From the NCBI GenBank assembly GCA_910575435.1, contig CAJTGI010000006.1:62001-126000 (forward strand): a DNA stretch of 64,000 nucleotides, written 5' to 3'. Numbering within the stretch: the first letter of the stretch is position 1; each line of letters opens with the position of its first letter. A program made the translations under genes and the position numbers. This stretch comes from Clostridiaceae bacterium (GTDB taxonomy: Bacteria; Bacillota; Clostridia; Lachnospirales; Lachnospiraceae). Under the pieces are notes generated by a model that did not search any database, had not been told where the DNA came from, and saw only the letters and a list, made by a program, of their open reading frames with translations. This document shows, one piece after another, positions 8,141 to 17,751 of the stretch.

Positions 8141-9739
8141 ATGAACGGCAAATGGAAAAAAAGCGTCATGGCATTGGCAGTGGCTATGGCGATGCTGGCA
8201 GGGGGGATTGAAACTGGAGCGGCAGGGAAAGAAATTCAGTTTGGGTCGAAAGGGCTAGCCGCGGCGAAAAAAGTCCAATATGGAGCGAAGGGGCTGGCGG
8301 TGCTTAGCCACAGTGCGGTAAAGGTGGGAAAGACGGTATCCGTGCTGAATCCCAATGGGAATAAAAAGCCAGACGCTGGCTATTCTTATAGCAGCAGCAA
8401 TTCTTCTATCGCATATGTGAGCAAAGAGGGAGTTGTCACGGGAAAGCGGCCGGGAGAGGTGCAGATTAGGGTCAAATGCCAGGGGAAGCAGGAGAATCTG
8501 AAGTTGAAGGTGAAGGCGGTGAAAAATAAGCCGGAGTTGCCAGTTGCCTTAGACGAGGTGGTGCTTCAGGGCGTGAAAATGAAAAAGAATGCCAAGAAAG
8601 GCTATGTCTATTCGGCGATGGTTAGGAATCGTGCCAAGAAAGAGACAGTAAAGAAGGTTATCTATTATTACCAGGTGACCGTGCTGGTGCCGGACGCTTC
8701 TGCCCAGAAGCCCGGTCCAGGGACGGATGGAACTGGAAATTCCAGCCAAAATGGGCTGGAAGGGAATCAAGGCGCTGCCCAGCATGATATCCTTCCTATG
8801 AAGAAGCAGACGAAGACTGTGACGCTGAAAGCCACTTCCATCAAGCCTGGAAAGAAATCGAAGCGCATCAGTTGCCAGGGGGATTATTCTGGCAAGATCC
8901 AGTCCATGAAACTGAAAAAGATTGCCCTCTACGCTGGAGATGCCCTCTACGAATACAATGGGAAGAAAAAGAGCGGAACGCTGAAATGGGGTGCCAGGGA
9001 TAGCAAGGCTCCCGTATTCGGGGGCTGGGTGGGAAAGAAAAGTTGTTATAACAAAGAGCCCGTCCGGATCTGCTATTCTGACCGAAAGAAGACTTATGAT
9101 TTTAAAGATCATGTTTCTGCTACGGATGCCAGGGATGGCAAGGTTTCTTTCAAGGTGGATTCCAGCAAAATTAATTGGAATAAGAATGGGATTTATAAAG
9201 TATACTATACTGCCAGGGATCGGGCAGGCAATGTGGGAAAGGCATATGCCAAAGTACAAGTGATTGTCCCGGATTCCCCAGAGAGCGTGGCAGACGAAGT
9301 GCTTCGCTCCGTGATTAAAAAGAATTGGTCCGATGAGAAGAAGCTTCGGGCAATCTATAACTATGTCAGGGGACACTGCGCCTATGTGGATACCGGGGCG
9401 CACAAGAATTGGAGGAAGGTGGGGTTGAATGGGATTCGCTACCAGTCCGGGGATTGCTTTACTTACTATGCGGTGGCAAAACTTTTGATTTCCAGGGCAG
9501 GGCTGTACAACCTTACGGTGACCAGATATCCTGTAGCCAGTTCCCATCACTGGTGGAACTTGGTGTATGTCCGGGGAGGATGGTATCATCTGGATACCAC
9601 GCCCAGACAGCGGGCAGGGAAATTCTGCCTGGTGACGGATGCCCAGCTTCGCGGCTACAGCACGGGATTGACCTTCTCTTTCGATCAAAAGAAATATCCT
9701 AAGAGGGCGAAGAAGAAAATCAGCCCAAATCCATATTAG
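8141..9739 (+). CDS. Secreted transglutaminase-like protein with Ig-like domains
   Basis: A 532-residue secreted protein. After a signal peptide (about 1-28) comes a Big_2-type bacterial Ig domain (around SNSSIAYVSKEGVVTG), a second beta domain, an Ig-like/HYR-type module ending GIYKVYYTARDRAGNVGKA, and a C-terminal transglutaminase-like domain. The likely catalytic triad is Cys439 (GDCFTYY), His470 (HHWWNLV) and Asp485 (HLDTTP). Such domains act as cross-linkers or as cysteine proteases, here outside the cell at the wall. ATG 8141 has AGGG upstream; a GTG at 8123 would add six residues. Gene order ties it to the DltA-like envelope cluster. Substrate unknown. Confidence 0.83.
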   Translation: MNGKWKKSVMALAVAMAMLAGGIETGAAGKEIQFGSKGLAAAKKVQYGAKGLAVLSHSAVKVGKTVSVLNPNGNKKPDAGYSYSSSNSSIAYVSKEGVVTGKRPGEVQIRVKCQGKQENLKLKVKAVKNKPELPVALDEVVLQGVKMKKNAKKGYVYSAMVRNRAKKETVKKVIYYYQVTVLVPDASAQKPGPGTDGTGNSSQNGLEGNQGAAQHDILPMKKQTKTVTLKATSIKPGKKSKRISCQGDYSGKIQSMKLKKIALYAGDALYEYNGKKKSGTLKWGARDSKAPVFGGWVGKKSCYNKEPVRICYSDRKKTYDFKDHVSATDARDGKVSFKVDSSKINWNKNGIYKVYYTARDRAGNVGKAYAKVQVIVPDSPESVADEVLRSVIKKNWSDEKKLRAIYNYVRGHCAYVDTGAHKNWRKVGLNGIRYQSGDCFTYYAVAKLLISRAGLYNLTVTRYPVASSHHWWNLVYVRGGWYHLDTTPRQRAGKFCLVTDAQLRGYSTGLTFSFDQKKYPKRAKKKISPNPY

Positions 9740-9747
9740 CCCAGTTG

Positions 9748-9779
9748 CAACACCCTCGCTATGTACGGCGGGGGTGTTG
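9748..9779 (+). terminator. Strong hairpin after the transglutaminase gene
   Basis: A 12-bp stem (CAACACCCTCGC with GCGGGGGTGTTG, one G-T pair) with an 8-base loop begins 9 bases after the stop codon. The following bases GGCTTTGCGG are only weakly T-rich, so it is a probable but not classical terminator. Confidence 0.55.
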
Positions 9780-9829
9780 GGCTTTGCGGAAACTAGAGGC
9801 GGCATGTCGATTAAGAGAGGAGGGATGGG

Positions 9830-10576
9830 GTGAAAACCATTGGCATTATCGGGGGACTGGGGCCTATGGCTACTGTCTACTTTCTGGAATGCATTACCCG
9901 CATGACGGAGGCGGAGAGGGATCAGGAGCATCCCAGAGTATTTCTGGAGAGTCTGCCGGATATTCCCGACAGGACGGATTTCATTCTGGGAAAGAGCGGG
10001 GAGGATCCCCTTCCGCTCATGGTTCAGGCGGGGCAATCTTTGGAACGGATGGGAGCGGATTTCATTGCCATGCCCTGCGTGACAGCCCATTATTTTTATG
10101 ATGCCCTGTCTAGGGAACTGGGGATACCCCTGATACCCCTTACCCGACTGCTGTCGGAGGACATCCGCAGGAAAGGCATTGGCCGGGTGGGCATTATGGC
10201 TACCTCTGGCACGCTGGAATCCCGGGCGTTAGAGATGGAATTAGAGAGGCAGGGAATCCAGTGCCTGGTTCCTGATGGCACATTGCAGGAAATGGTGATG
10301 GATATCATCTATGGGCAGATTAAAAAAGATGCTCCGATTCGGTGGAATGATGTGGAACGAGTGTGCGATGTCCTGTTAGGGCAGGGGGCGGAAAAAATCA
10401 TCCTGGGCTGTACGGAACTGCCCCTCTTGAAGAAGTCTGTCTGGCGGGCGGAGAATGATGCATTGAGCCATATGCTTTTCGGGGAGTGCATTGACGTGCT
10501 GGAGGTGCTGGCCCAGAAGTCGGTGCTGGAGAGCGGGGCGGTGCTGAAGGAGGAGTTTCAGGATGTGATTAGGTGA
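9830..10576 (+). CDS. Aspartate/glutamate racemase family protein
   Basis: A 248-residue cofactor-independent racemase of the Asp/Glu family, cytoplasmic. N-terminal IGIIGGLGPMAT and the two catalytic cysteines are present, in MPCVTAHYF and LGCTELPLL. The first motif is normally MPCNTAH; here Val replaces Asn, which may alter substrate choice or activity. The GTG at 9830 is taken as start because GAGAGGAGGG lies just upstream and an overlapping ATG at 9825 stops at once. D-aspartate would be used in peptidoglycan cross-bridges, in line with the envelope genes upstream, but this link is only positional. Confidence 0.82.
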   Translation: MKTIGIIGGLGPMATVYFLECITRMTEAERDQEHPRVFLESLPDIPDRTDFILGKSGEDPLPLMVQAGQSLERMGADFIAMPCVTAHYFYDALSRELGIPLIPLTRLLSEDIRRKGIGRVGIMATSGTLESRALEMELERQGIQCLVPDGTLQEMVMDIIYGQIKKDAPIRWNDVERVCDVLLGQGAEKIILGCTELPLLKKSVWRAENDALSHMLFGECIDVLEVLAQKSVLESGAVLKEEFQDVIR

Positions 10577-10605
10577 AGAAACATTTGCACTGTTCAATTC
10601 TGATG

Positions 10606-12351
10606 TTATTTTACTACTACCTTTGCCTTCACCTTCTTCGCCTTCTTCTTGAACCAATTCCTGTGAGACTTTTTCAACTTCTTGCTGATGATTACCTGCT
10701 TATATCCCTTTTTGAACTGAAAGGCATGTAGATATTTCCCCCGGGTCTTCGTGTCCATCTTCTTGAGCCGAGATAAGTCCAGCACGTCTACTTTGCACCT
10801 TTTGTGGTAATTAGTCATGCTAATTTTCAGGTCCTTCAAGGCAGGCAATGTAAGCTTCTTTAGTTTCATCTTAGAACCAAAATGCAGGGAGCGCAGAGAA
10901 GTATTTCTGCTCAAATTCAGGCTCGTGATTGTCGTGCCATAAAGCCCCACGGCTCTTAATTTTACATTATTTCTCAAATCCAGTTTTTTGACTTTTTTCA
11001 TCCCCCTGATATGTAAAGTGTCAAGCATGACATTTTTCCTCAAATCAAGGCTCTTCAACTGATCGCTCTTCAAAAAAAGAGTTTTCAACTTCTTGCTTTT
11101 CTTTGTATTAAGTTTTGAAAAACTGCCCTCCAAAAATAATTCTTCCAATGCTGGCATATCTTCCACTCGAATAGACTGCATCTTGCTATGCCATAGCCGC
11201 ACCTTTCGAAGTTTTTTTACTGCTGATTTCCCGGAAGCATCCCTGGTAATAATCTTCTTAATGCTGGTATTACTGCCATAAAGCGTCTCCAAACACTCCA
11301 TTTGAGAGATGTCCAGCGTCTTAAATCCCGGATTGCCATAATCTATCCAAGAAGAGGCATAGCCTAGTCCTTCTGGACTTCCCACGAAAAGTGTTTTCAA
11401 CGTCTTTTTCACCGGATTCAAATTCAGTTGATTAAACCAGGCATTTTGTAAATTTAACTCCTCTAGGGAGGATAATCCTTTCAGGGAAAAATTCTTCCCC
11501 GGCAAATCGCCGATTAACACCAATTTTTTCAAATCTTTCAGCCCTGACAGGAAGCCATAATCCTTCAAATCAATGTCGATTTCCAAAGTCTCCAGTTTTA
11601 GTTTCCACAGTTCCTCCAAAAATACACCATTTTTCCTTAAATCCCTCTCAAAAATTTTATTACTGCGTAGACACAAATCTTTCAGCAAGGGCATCTTGGC
11701 TAAGGCCAGGTCGCAATTTTGCATCTCTTGACATTTTAATTTCAATCGTTCCAATGAAGGCATTTCCCCCTGGCTGTTCTGTATCCCATCTACTTCATAT
11801 GCATCGATATCAATATATTTGAGATTCTTGGCTTGCACATTCCACTTTACCGTCAAGCTGGCTGCATTAATCTCTACTTTCCTCAGACAATCAGACTTAC
11901 CGGACAAAATAACCTGCCCTTGCATTTTTTCTCCATCATAGAGACCCGACAAAGAAATTATTTCGGCATATGGGAAGCACTGTAGCAAATCGCTACCGCC
12001 ATAATTCCAATTTTTTTTCTTGTCATCCCCTAGTACACCAAAATCCAACTCCTTGATATTGGGAAAATGCTCCATCCCTTTAAAGTCCACGATTGCACCC
12101 GATTTCACATGAAATATATACTCCTCGGGCATTCCGGCAAACCACCTTCCAAATTGAGTAGGTATTTTCAGTTCCTCATCCGAAAGTACGCCATCGTTAT
12201 TTTTGTCATAAACTTTCACATGCGCCCGAACCGTAGGATCGGGAAAATTTGCTTCATCTATAGGGACTGCCGCCTCCGCTTGCGCTCCCCCGATCATCCA
12301 TATGCCCATCGCCGCCAGCCCTGCCAGCATGATTTGTTTCCATCTCTCCAT
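10606..12351 (-). CDS. Secreted leucine-rich-repeat protein (copy 1)
   Basis: A 581-residue exported protein: signal peptide (1-28), an EF-hand-like loop YDKNNDGVLSDEE, then many irregular leucine-rich repeats (for example LKTLFLKSDQLKSLDLRKN) and a very basic C-terminal segment (KKLKKSHRNWFKKKAKKVK). It lacks an LPxTG motif, so the basic tail may hold it to anionic wall polymers. Start at 12351 is set by GGAGGG six bases upstream. It is a paralogue of the gene at 13316-15127, with the first 70 and last 60 residues almost the same. Last gene of the minus-strand block beginning with the subtilase. Confidence 0.82.
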   Translation of the reverse strand: MERWKQIMLAGLAAMGIWMIGGAQAEAAVPIDEANFPDPTVRAHVKVYDKNNDGVLSDEELKIPTQFGRWFAGMPEEYIFHVKSGAIVDFKGMEHFPNIKELDFGVLGDDKKKNWNYGGSDLLQCFPYAEIISLSGLYDGEKMQGQVILSGKSDCLRKVEINAASLTVKWNVQAKNLKYIDIDAYEVDGIQNSQGEMPSLERLKLKCQEMQNCDLALAKMPLLKDLCLRSNKIFERDLRKNGVFLEELWKLKLETLEIDIDLKDYGFLSGLKDLKKLVLIGDLPGKNFSLKGLSSLEELNLQNAWFNQLNLNPVKKTLKTLFVGSPEGLGYASSWIDYGNPGFKTLDISQMECLETLYGSNTSIKKIITRDASGKSAVKKLRKVRLWHSKMQSIRVEDMPALEELFLEGSFSKLNTKKSKKLKTLFLKSDQLKSLDLRKNVMLDTLHIRGMKKVKKLDLRNNVKLRAVGLYGTTITSLNLSRNTSLRSLHFGSKMKLKKLTLPALKDLKISMTNYHKRCKVDVLDLSRLKKMDTKTRGKYLHAFQFKKGYKQVIISKKLKKSHRNWFKKKAKKVKAKVVVK

Positions 12352-12472
12352 TGTCATCCCTCCATTCAATCATATCATATTGCCATTTCTATCATTTGCT
12401 ACTAAATCCCCCTTTCACATCATACCGCCATTGTTATAATTTATGACTATACGTTCCGCAATTCAATGATTT

Positions 12473-13180
12473 CTACCAATAGGAAAGATTCTCCCATATC
12501 TTCTTCATCTGTCTGGAATCCGTTGTGTTTTTCAGCCAGTCCTCTGGCACATACCCCGCAGATTTCACATTCTCATACAGATTCCAAATAGGAATCCGAT
12601 ATGTCCCTGTTGCCTCTCCTTTATAGCCATTGCTGATAAATGCCCGGGGGTCAAATTGATTCTTCGCTTGAAACAGTTCCAGCAAACGATAAACACAATC
12701 CTTAGAGCCAAATTTAAACCTTCCCGCATCATAGGACACGTTATCTGCATAATATTTATGACATACTTTCTGATGGCTTGAATAAGCCAGTAGTACCAAA
12801 TCCGTTGTGCTAGTACTTCCTGCCATCACCCATCCCCTCATGAGCGAATCATAACGAATTTCTGGCATGAGGAAATTTCTAATGTCATTAAATTGTTTTA
12901 TACAATTATTTGTCGCAATAGCCTCCGCATCCTTGGGATTAATCACATACTGATGAGCAAATGCGTCCGTCACGGCATGGATGGCAAAGCCTAAAAATTG
13001 TAGTTGTCGTTTTCTGTTGAGTTCTACCTTAGTCCCCATCCCAGCAATATCATGGTCATAAGCGGCATCAATTACATGCTTCAAATCTTGCTTAGCGCTA
13101 TTTTTCGCCGATGCCGACTGCACATTGCTGTTATACTATTTGTCCGTATATGCCTTTAGCTGATCTTTATTATAAGTGGC
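12473..13180 (-). pseudogene. 5'-truncated remnant of the subtilase C-terminal domain
   Basis: An open frame at 12473-13123 encodes 216 residues closely matching the last third of the protease at 15209-17569, including FAIHAVTDAFAHQYVINP and the ending KIWENLSYW. Homology continues upstream to about 13180, but there a TGG (Trp in the intact copy) has become TAG, and the protease domain, signal peptide and promoter are absent. A restart at the internal GTG is possible but no good ribosome site is seen. It is the partner of the LRR gene copy 1, mirroring the intact protease-LRR pair, so it dates from a tandem duplication. Confidence 0.85.
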
Positions 13181-13315
13181 AGGATATTCCATTAACTCTA
13201 ACGATCCTCGCATTCATTATTTATACCATATTTTCACTCTCAGTGTAAGCAACTCGTTGTCAGAATGCCAGCAATTCCTGAAACTCATGGTCACTGTTTA
13301 CTCTATAGCCTACAA

Positions 13316-15127
13316 CTACCTCACAATCACTTTTGCCTTCACCTTCTTCGCCTTCTTCTTAAACCAGTTCCTGTGAGACTTCTTCAACTTCTTGCTGATA
13401 ATCACTTTCTTATATCCATTTTTGAACTGAAATGCATGTAGATATTTCCCCCGGGTCTTCGTGGTCATTTTCTTTAGCCGGGATAGGTCCAGCACGTCTA
13501 CCCTGTACTTCTTGCGGTGATTTGTCATGTTTATTTTTGGTTCTCTCAAGGACGGCAGGGTCAGCCTTTTCATCTTGATCTTAGATGTTGCGTTGAAGTT
13601 CAGGCCGTACAAAAAGGTATTTTTGCTCAAATTCAACTCGGAAATGGGCATGTTTTGAATCACTGCGTATTTTAATATCTTATTTTTGCTCAGATTCAGT
13701 TTCTTAACTTTTTTCGCCCCCCTGATATCCAAACTCTTGAGCATGGTATTTTTTCTCAAGTCAAGTGCTTTCAGTTTATTACTCTTAAGCCGTATGGTAT
13801 GCAATTTCTTGCATTTCGTAAAGTTGAGCCTGGAATAATCCCCGCTGAGTTCCAGCTCTTCCAATGCTGGCATATCCTCCAGACGAATGGATTTCGACTT
13901 GGTATTCCACAGGAGAACTTTGCGCAACTTTTTCAGTGCGGATTTGCCCGATGCATCCCTGGTAATCAACTTCTCAATGCCCGTATGGCATCCATACAGT
14001 TCCTCCAAACGCTCCATCTGCGAAATATCCAAGCGTTTCAATGCTATATTGGTAGTGACGCCGTAGATTCCTTCATAATTCAATGAATATTCAGGACCCA
14101 CGTAAAGAACCTTCAATGTCTTTTTCACCGGATTCAAATCCAGTTCGCTATATCGAGCGGTTATCAAACTTAGTTTTTCCAGAGAAGATAATCCTTTTAG
14201 GGAAAAGTTCCTATTCGATAGATTGACGTTCTTGTCAGAGGGATAGCCGGATATCGTAAGGCTCTTCAGATACTTCAGCCCTGACAGGAAACCATAGTCC
14301 TGTGTATCTGCATGATAATAAAGTGTCTCCAGCTTCGTCTTTGACAGTTCCTCAGGAAATACACCATTGTCCCTCCAATCTTTCTGGGAAATTTCATCAT
14401 AACCGCATAATGATAAATATTCTAGAAGAGGCATCTTGGCAAAGGCCAGATTACAATGCTGCATTTTGTCACATTTCAAAATCAGCGATTCAAGCGAAGA
14501 CAGTTCTCCCCCGCTATTTATCATGCCATCTAATTCGCGTACGCAAATTTCCACATGTTTGAGATTCTTGGCCTTCACATTCCACATTACTTTCAGATTA
14601 CAGGGATATTCGTCATCGCAAATCCTAACCTCTTTTAGGCAATCCGATGTACCTGAAAGGGTAATCTGCCCCACAACTTCTTGTTCAAAATCATTGCCTG
14701 ATAAAGAAATCTTCTCTGCATAGGGAAAGCACTGCAAAAGGTCACTACCCCCATAATTCCAATTTCCTTTATAGTACCCTAAACTTAGTGAATTTTCTTT
14801 ATAGTATCCTAACCCCAGCAAATCTAACTCTTTAATGTTAGGAAAGTTTTCCATACCCTTAAAATCCACTATCGTACCTGGTTCCGCATCAAATATATAT
14901 TCTATAGGCATTTCTGCAAATACTCCAAATTGGGTCGGAACCTTCAATTCCTCATCCGACAGCACGCCGTCGTGGTTCTGGTCATAAACTTTCACATATG
15001 CCCGAACCGCAGGGTCGGGAAAAGTCGCCTCATTGATCGGGACGGTCGCCTCTGCCCGCACCCCACCAGCCAGCCATATGCCCATTGCTGCCACGCCTGC
15101 CAGCATGATCTGTTTCCATCTCTCCAT
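13316..15127 (-). CDS. Secreted leucine-rich-repeat protein (copy 2)
   Basis: A 603-residue exported leucine-rich-repeat protein, paralogous to copy 1: signal peptide 1-28, Ca-binding-like loop YDQNHDGVLSDEE, repeated LRRs (LRKNTMLKSLDIRGAKKVKK) and a lysine-rich C-terminus. It contains an extra short duplicated stretch near residue 110 (LGYYKENS / LGYYKGNW). ATG 15127 follows GGAGGG. It starts 82 bases after the stop of the subtilase gene and is probably in the same transcript. Function unknown; surface binding or processing together with the protease is a fair guess. Confidence 0.82.
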   Translation of the reverse strand: MERWKQIMLAGVAAMGIWLAGGVRAEATVPINEATFPDPAVRAYVKVYDQNHDGVLSDEELKVPTQFGVFAEMPIEYIFDAEPGTIVDFKGMENFPNIKELDLLGLGYYKENSLSLGYYKGNWNYGGSDLLQCFPYAEKISLSGNDFEQEVVGQITLSGTSDCLKEVRICDDEYPCNLKVMWNVKAKNLKHVEICVRELDGMINSGGELSSLESLILKCDKMQHCNLAFAKMPLLEYLSLCGYDEISQKDWRDNGVFPEELSKTKLETLYYHADTQDYGFLSGLKYLKSLTISGYPSDKNVNLSNRNFSLKGLSSLEKLSLITARYSELDLNPVKKTLKVLYVGPEYSLNYEGIYGVTTNIALKRLDISQMERLEELYGCHTGIEKLITRDASGKSALKKLRKVLLWNTKSKSIRLEDMPALEELELSGDYSRLNFTKCKKLHTIRLKSNKLKALDLRKNTMLKSLDIRGAKKVKKLNLSKNKILKYAVIQNMPISELNLSKNTFLYGLNFNATSKIKMKRLTLPSLREPKINMTNHRKKYRVDVLDLSRLKKMTTKTRGKYLHAFQFKNGYKKVIISKKLKKSHRNWFKKKAKKVKAKVIVR

Positions 15128-15208
15128 AACAATCCCTCCATTCATTCATATCACATGATATATTTATAATCGCCATTTGCGACCATTGATCTCTCCTTGC
15201 GCTTGTTC

Positions 15209-17569
15209 CTACCAGAAAGACAAATTATTCCATATTTTCTTCATCATACTTGGATCCGTTGTATTTTTGAGCCAGTCCTCTGGCACGTACCCTGCATACT
15301 TTACATTCTCATACAGATTCCAGACAGGGATCCGATATGTGCCTGTTGCCTCTCCTTTGTAGCCATTGCTGATAAATGCCCGGGGATCAAACTGGTTTTT
15401 CGTCTGGAACAATGTCATCAAACGATAGACGGCATCTTTTGAGGCATTTTTAAATCTCCCCTCCACATAAGACACATTGTCCGCATAATATGTATGGCAT
15501 AATTCCCGATCCTCTGGATATGCGAGCAATTCCAAATCCTTTGTATTCGTACTTCCCGCCATCACCAGTCCCCTCATGAATGAATCATAATGCAGGCTTA
15601 TAGGAATAAACGAAAACCCCTGATATTTCGTGATACATTTGTTGGTTGCAATTGCATCCGCATCATTGGGATTGATCACATACTGGTGGGCGAACGCATC
15701 CGTAACAGCATGAATGGCAAACCCTAGAAATTGCAGTTGTCGTCTCCTATTGAGCGCAACTTTGCTCCCTATTTTTGCAATATCATGGTCATAGGCCGCA
15801 TTGATTATATGCCGCAGATCTCGTTTCGCATCATCCTTTGCCGTTGCCGACTGCACATTGCTGTTATACCATTTGTCCGTATATGCCTTTAACTGATCCT
15901 TATTATAATTAGAAGTCCACATCAAATAGGCACAATTATATAGGCATCTGCCAGCCGCCACATAATTTGCATAATTGTTTTTACCAGTAGATGTGTCGTA
16001 ATATCTCCCCGCATGCATAACCCGACATTTTGCTAGTTCTTTTCCAAACTCCCCCCGGTCTTGCTGATCCGCTGTTTCTACCGTTTTATATAATATATTT
16101 AATTCATTTCCCGAAAACCTTAAGGATATAAAGTTTTTATCCTCATTAACCTGAGATATCAAATCTCTATGCCTATATTTAGTATCTGTCTTTAAATCAG
16201 GAACCAAATTACTGGCCCATCTCGCCTGCACCACCTCCGGCACATCATACGTCTCCAATTCCTTCTCATTCGTGTCAGATATCTTCTCTTCTTCGTCACG
16301 CTCATAACCCGGTGCCAATTCCCTCGCATAATCATAATCCACCAGGCCGCTCCCGCCTTCCCTCTCTTCCCATCTGCCATTTGCGCTGGCTCTTAACAGG
16401 CTCCGGATATCCTCCGCGCTTTTGGTAGCATCCTCGGCCCACAGCATTCCCGCTATGGCCGTCACATGGGGTGCCGCGAAGCTGGTCCCGCTGTTCACCC
16501 CGTAAAACCCCCAGGGGACAGACACCGGCACGTTCTCCCCCGGTGCTACCAATTCTATTTCCTCTCCTCTGGAACTGAATTCGCTGACTTCCATTTCCTG
16601 ATTTACGGAGCCAACGCCGATCACTTCCGGAAATGCAGCGGGATATTCCACCGTGCTTTCCCCGGCTTCCCCGCCATTACCCGCCGCCGCTATCATGAGA
16701 ATCCCCCTGTCTGCGGCATCCTTTACCGCCTGGCCCAGAACTCGGGAAGGCACCAGCGTGCCAAAACTCATGTGAATGATATCCATCTCGTTGTCCATGC
16801 ACCACTGGATTGCCGCCGCGATTCGGCTGACCGGGGCCTGGTTCTTTTCATCCAGCACCTTCACAGAATACATGGAGATTCCGCACTTCTTCCCCGCCAC
16901 GCTTTCCGTGGCCATGGAATCATCCCCGGACATGATGATATTCTGCACGGCAGTACCGTGCCCCGTGGTGTCAACCCCCATATCCTCTGTCTCTGGATTG
17001 ACAAAATTCATGCAGCCGTCCACTGCCAGTTCTGCAAACTTATCCAAGCCAGAATCAAGTACGGCAACCTTCACCTTTTTATCCACCTTCACATCGGCAT
17101 CCTCTGCTCCGACCGCTTTCACATCCCAGGCATCCCCTGCCACGGCATCTACCCCGTCCTGCCATGCCTGGTCCGAATCGCTTCCCTCCAGGAGATAATC
17201 CTTTTCAATAATGATATCTGGGTCTTTGTCCATTTCCTCCAATTCCTGAGACGTCACGCCCGCCAGCGTAAAATGCTTCCTCCCATATTTCGCCACGTTC
17301 TCATTTTCCTTCTGGAACTTATTCCGATACTTCTCTTTCGCTTTTCCGGCATCTTTGCCATGTTTTTGATAGACGACATACTTTGTCTTGCCTTTATCAC
17401 TTTTGCTCACTTCTCCCGCATCCTTGCGAAACTGTGCCTTTGCATCTCTCCGAATTGAGTTTGAGCCATACTCTTTTGCTACGGAAATGTTTCCCTGGGC
17501 TAAAAGCATGCTCATGATAAGGATGATAGATACAATTCTATTTTTTCCCTGTTTTCTTGCTTTCCCCAT
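15209..17569 (-). CDS. Secreted subtilisin-like protease with C-terminal HxxxDxxxH domain
   Basis: A 786-residue exported S8 peptidase. Signal peptide 1-31, a propeptide-like region (60-125), and the subtilase domain with catalytic Asp172 (VAVLDSGLD), His204 (TTGHGTAV), oxyanion Asn298 (AAAGNGG) and Ser363 (NSGTSFAAPH). Residues 440-786 form a second domain with H620, D624 and H628 in FAIHAVTDAFAHQ, which resembles the zinc ligands of phospholipase C/S1-P1-type folds. The combination is unusual. A strong -10 and direct repeats precede the gene, pointing to control by a response regulator. Substrate unknown; the attached domain could act on lipids or simply bind metal. Confidence 0.87.
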   Translation of the reverse strand: MGKARKQGKNRIVSIILIMSMLLAQGNISVAKEYGSNSIRRDAKAQFRKDAGEVSKSDKGKTKYVVYQKHGKDAGKAKEKYRNKFQKENENVAKYGRKHFTLAGVTSQELEEMDKDPDIIIEKDYLLEGSDSDQAWQDGVDAVAGDAWDVKAVGAEDADVKVDKKVKVAVLDSGLDKFAELAVDGCMNFVNPETEDMGVDTTGHGTAVQNIIMSGDDSMATESVAGKKCGISMYSVKVLDEKNQAPVSRIAAAIQWCMDNEMDIIHMSFGTLVPSRVLGQAVKDAADRGILMIAAAGNGGEAGESTVEYPAAFPEVIGVGSVNQEMEVSEFSSRGEEIELVAPGENVPVSVPWGFYGVNSGTSFAAPHVTAIAGMLWAEDATKSAEDIRSLLRASANGRWEEREGGSGLVDYDYARELAPGYERDEEEKISDTNEKELETYDVPEVVQARWASNLVPDLKTDTKYRHRDLISQVNEDKNFISLRFSGNELNILYKTVETADQQDRGEFGKELAKCRVMHAGRYYDTSTGKNNYANYVAAGRCLYNCAYLMWTSNYNKDQLKAYTDKWYNSNVQSATAKDDAKRDLRHIINAAYDHDIAKIGSKVALNRRRQLQFLGFAIHAVTDAFAHQYVINPNDADAIATNKCITKYQGFSFIPISLHYDSFMRGLVMAGSTNTKDLELLAYPEDRELCHTYYADNVSYVEGRFKNASKDAVYRLMTLFQTKNQFDPRAFISNGYKGEATGTYRIPVWNLYENVKYAGYVPEDWLKNTTDPSMMKKIWNNLSFW

Positions 17570-17615
17570 GCAATCACCAGAACCTTTCTCCCTGCTGTAT
17601 TTATGCTACAAGAGA

Positions 17616-17673
17616 ATTATATCAGAAACTTCTTAAGAAACTCTTAAGAAGTTATTAAGAAAAATTAAGATTT
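17616..17673 (-). promoter_or_regulatory. Protease promoter with 11-bp direct-repeat operator
   Basis: On the coding (minus) strand a perfect TATAAT lies at 17616-17621. Just upstream, on the plus strand, are near-identical 11-base units: TCTTAAGAAAC (17631-17641), TCTTAAGAAGT (17642-17652), TATTAAGAAAA (17653-17663), then a partial fourth. An 11-bp tandem array over the -35 region is typical of OmpR/PhoB-class regulator binding. The same TTAAGA core flanks the response regulator gene at 24.7 kb. Confidence 0.7.
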
Positions 17674-17751
17674 GACTTTTTTATTCCTTACTTCTTTGCT
17701 TGATTGGCTAATATTGTCGAATTATAATATCGGAATGTACCCTAAGGTGAT

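Noticed and set aside
8549-10090. A 513-codon open frame on the minus strand
   Set aside because: It lies opposite the transglutaminase and racemase genes, has no domain, no ribosome site and skewed composition; it is a shadow of the real genes.
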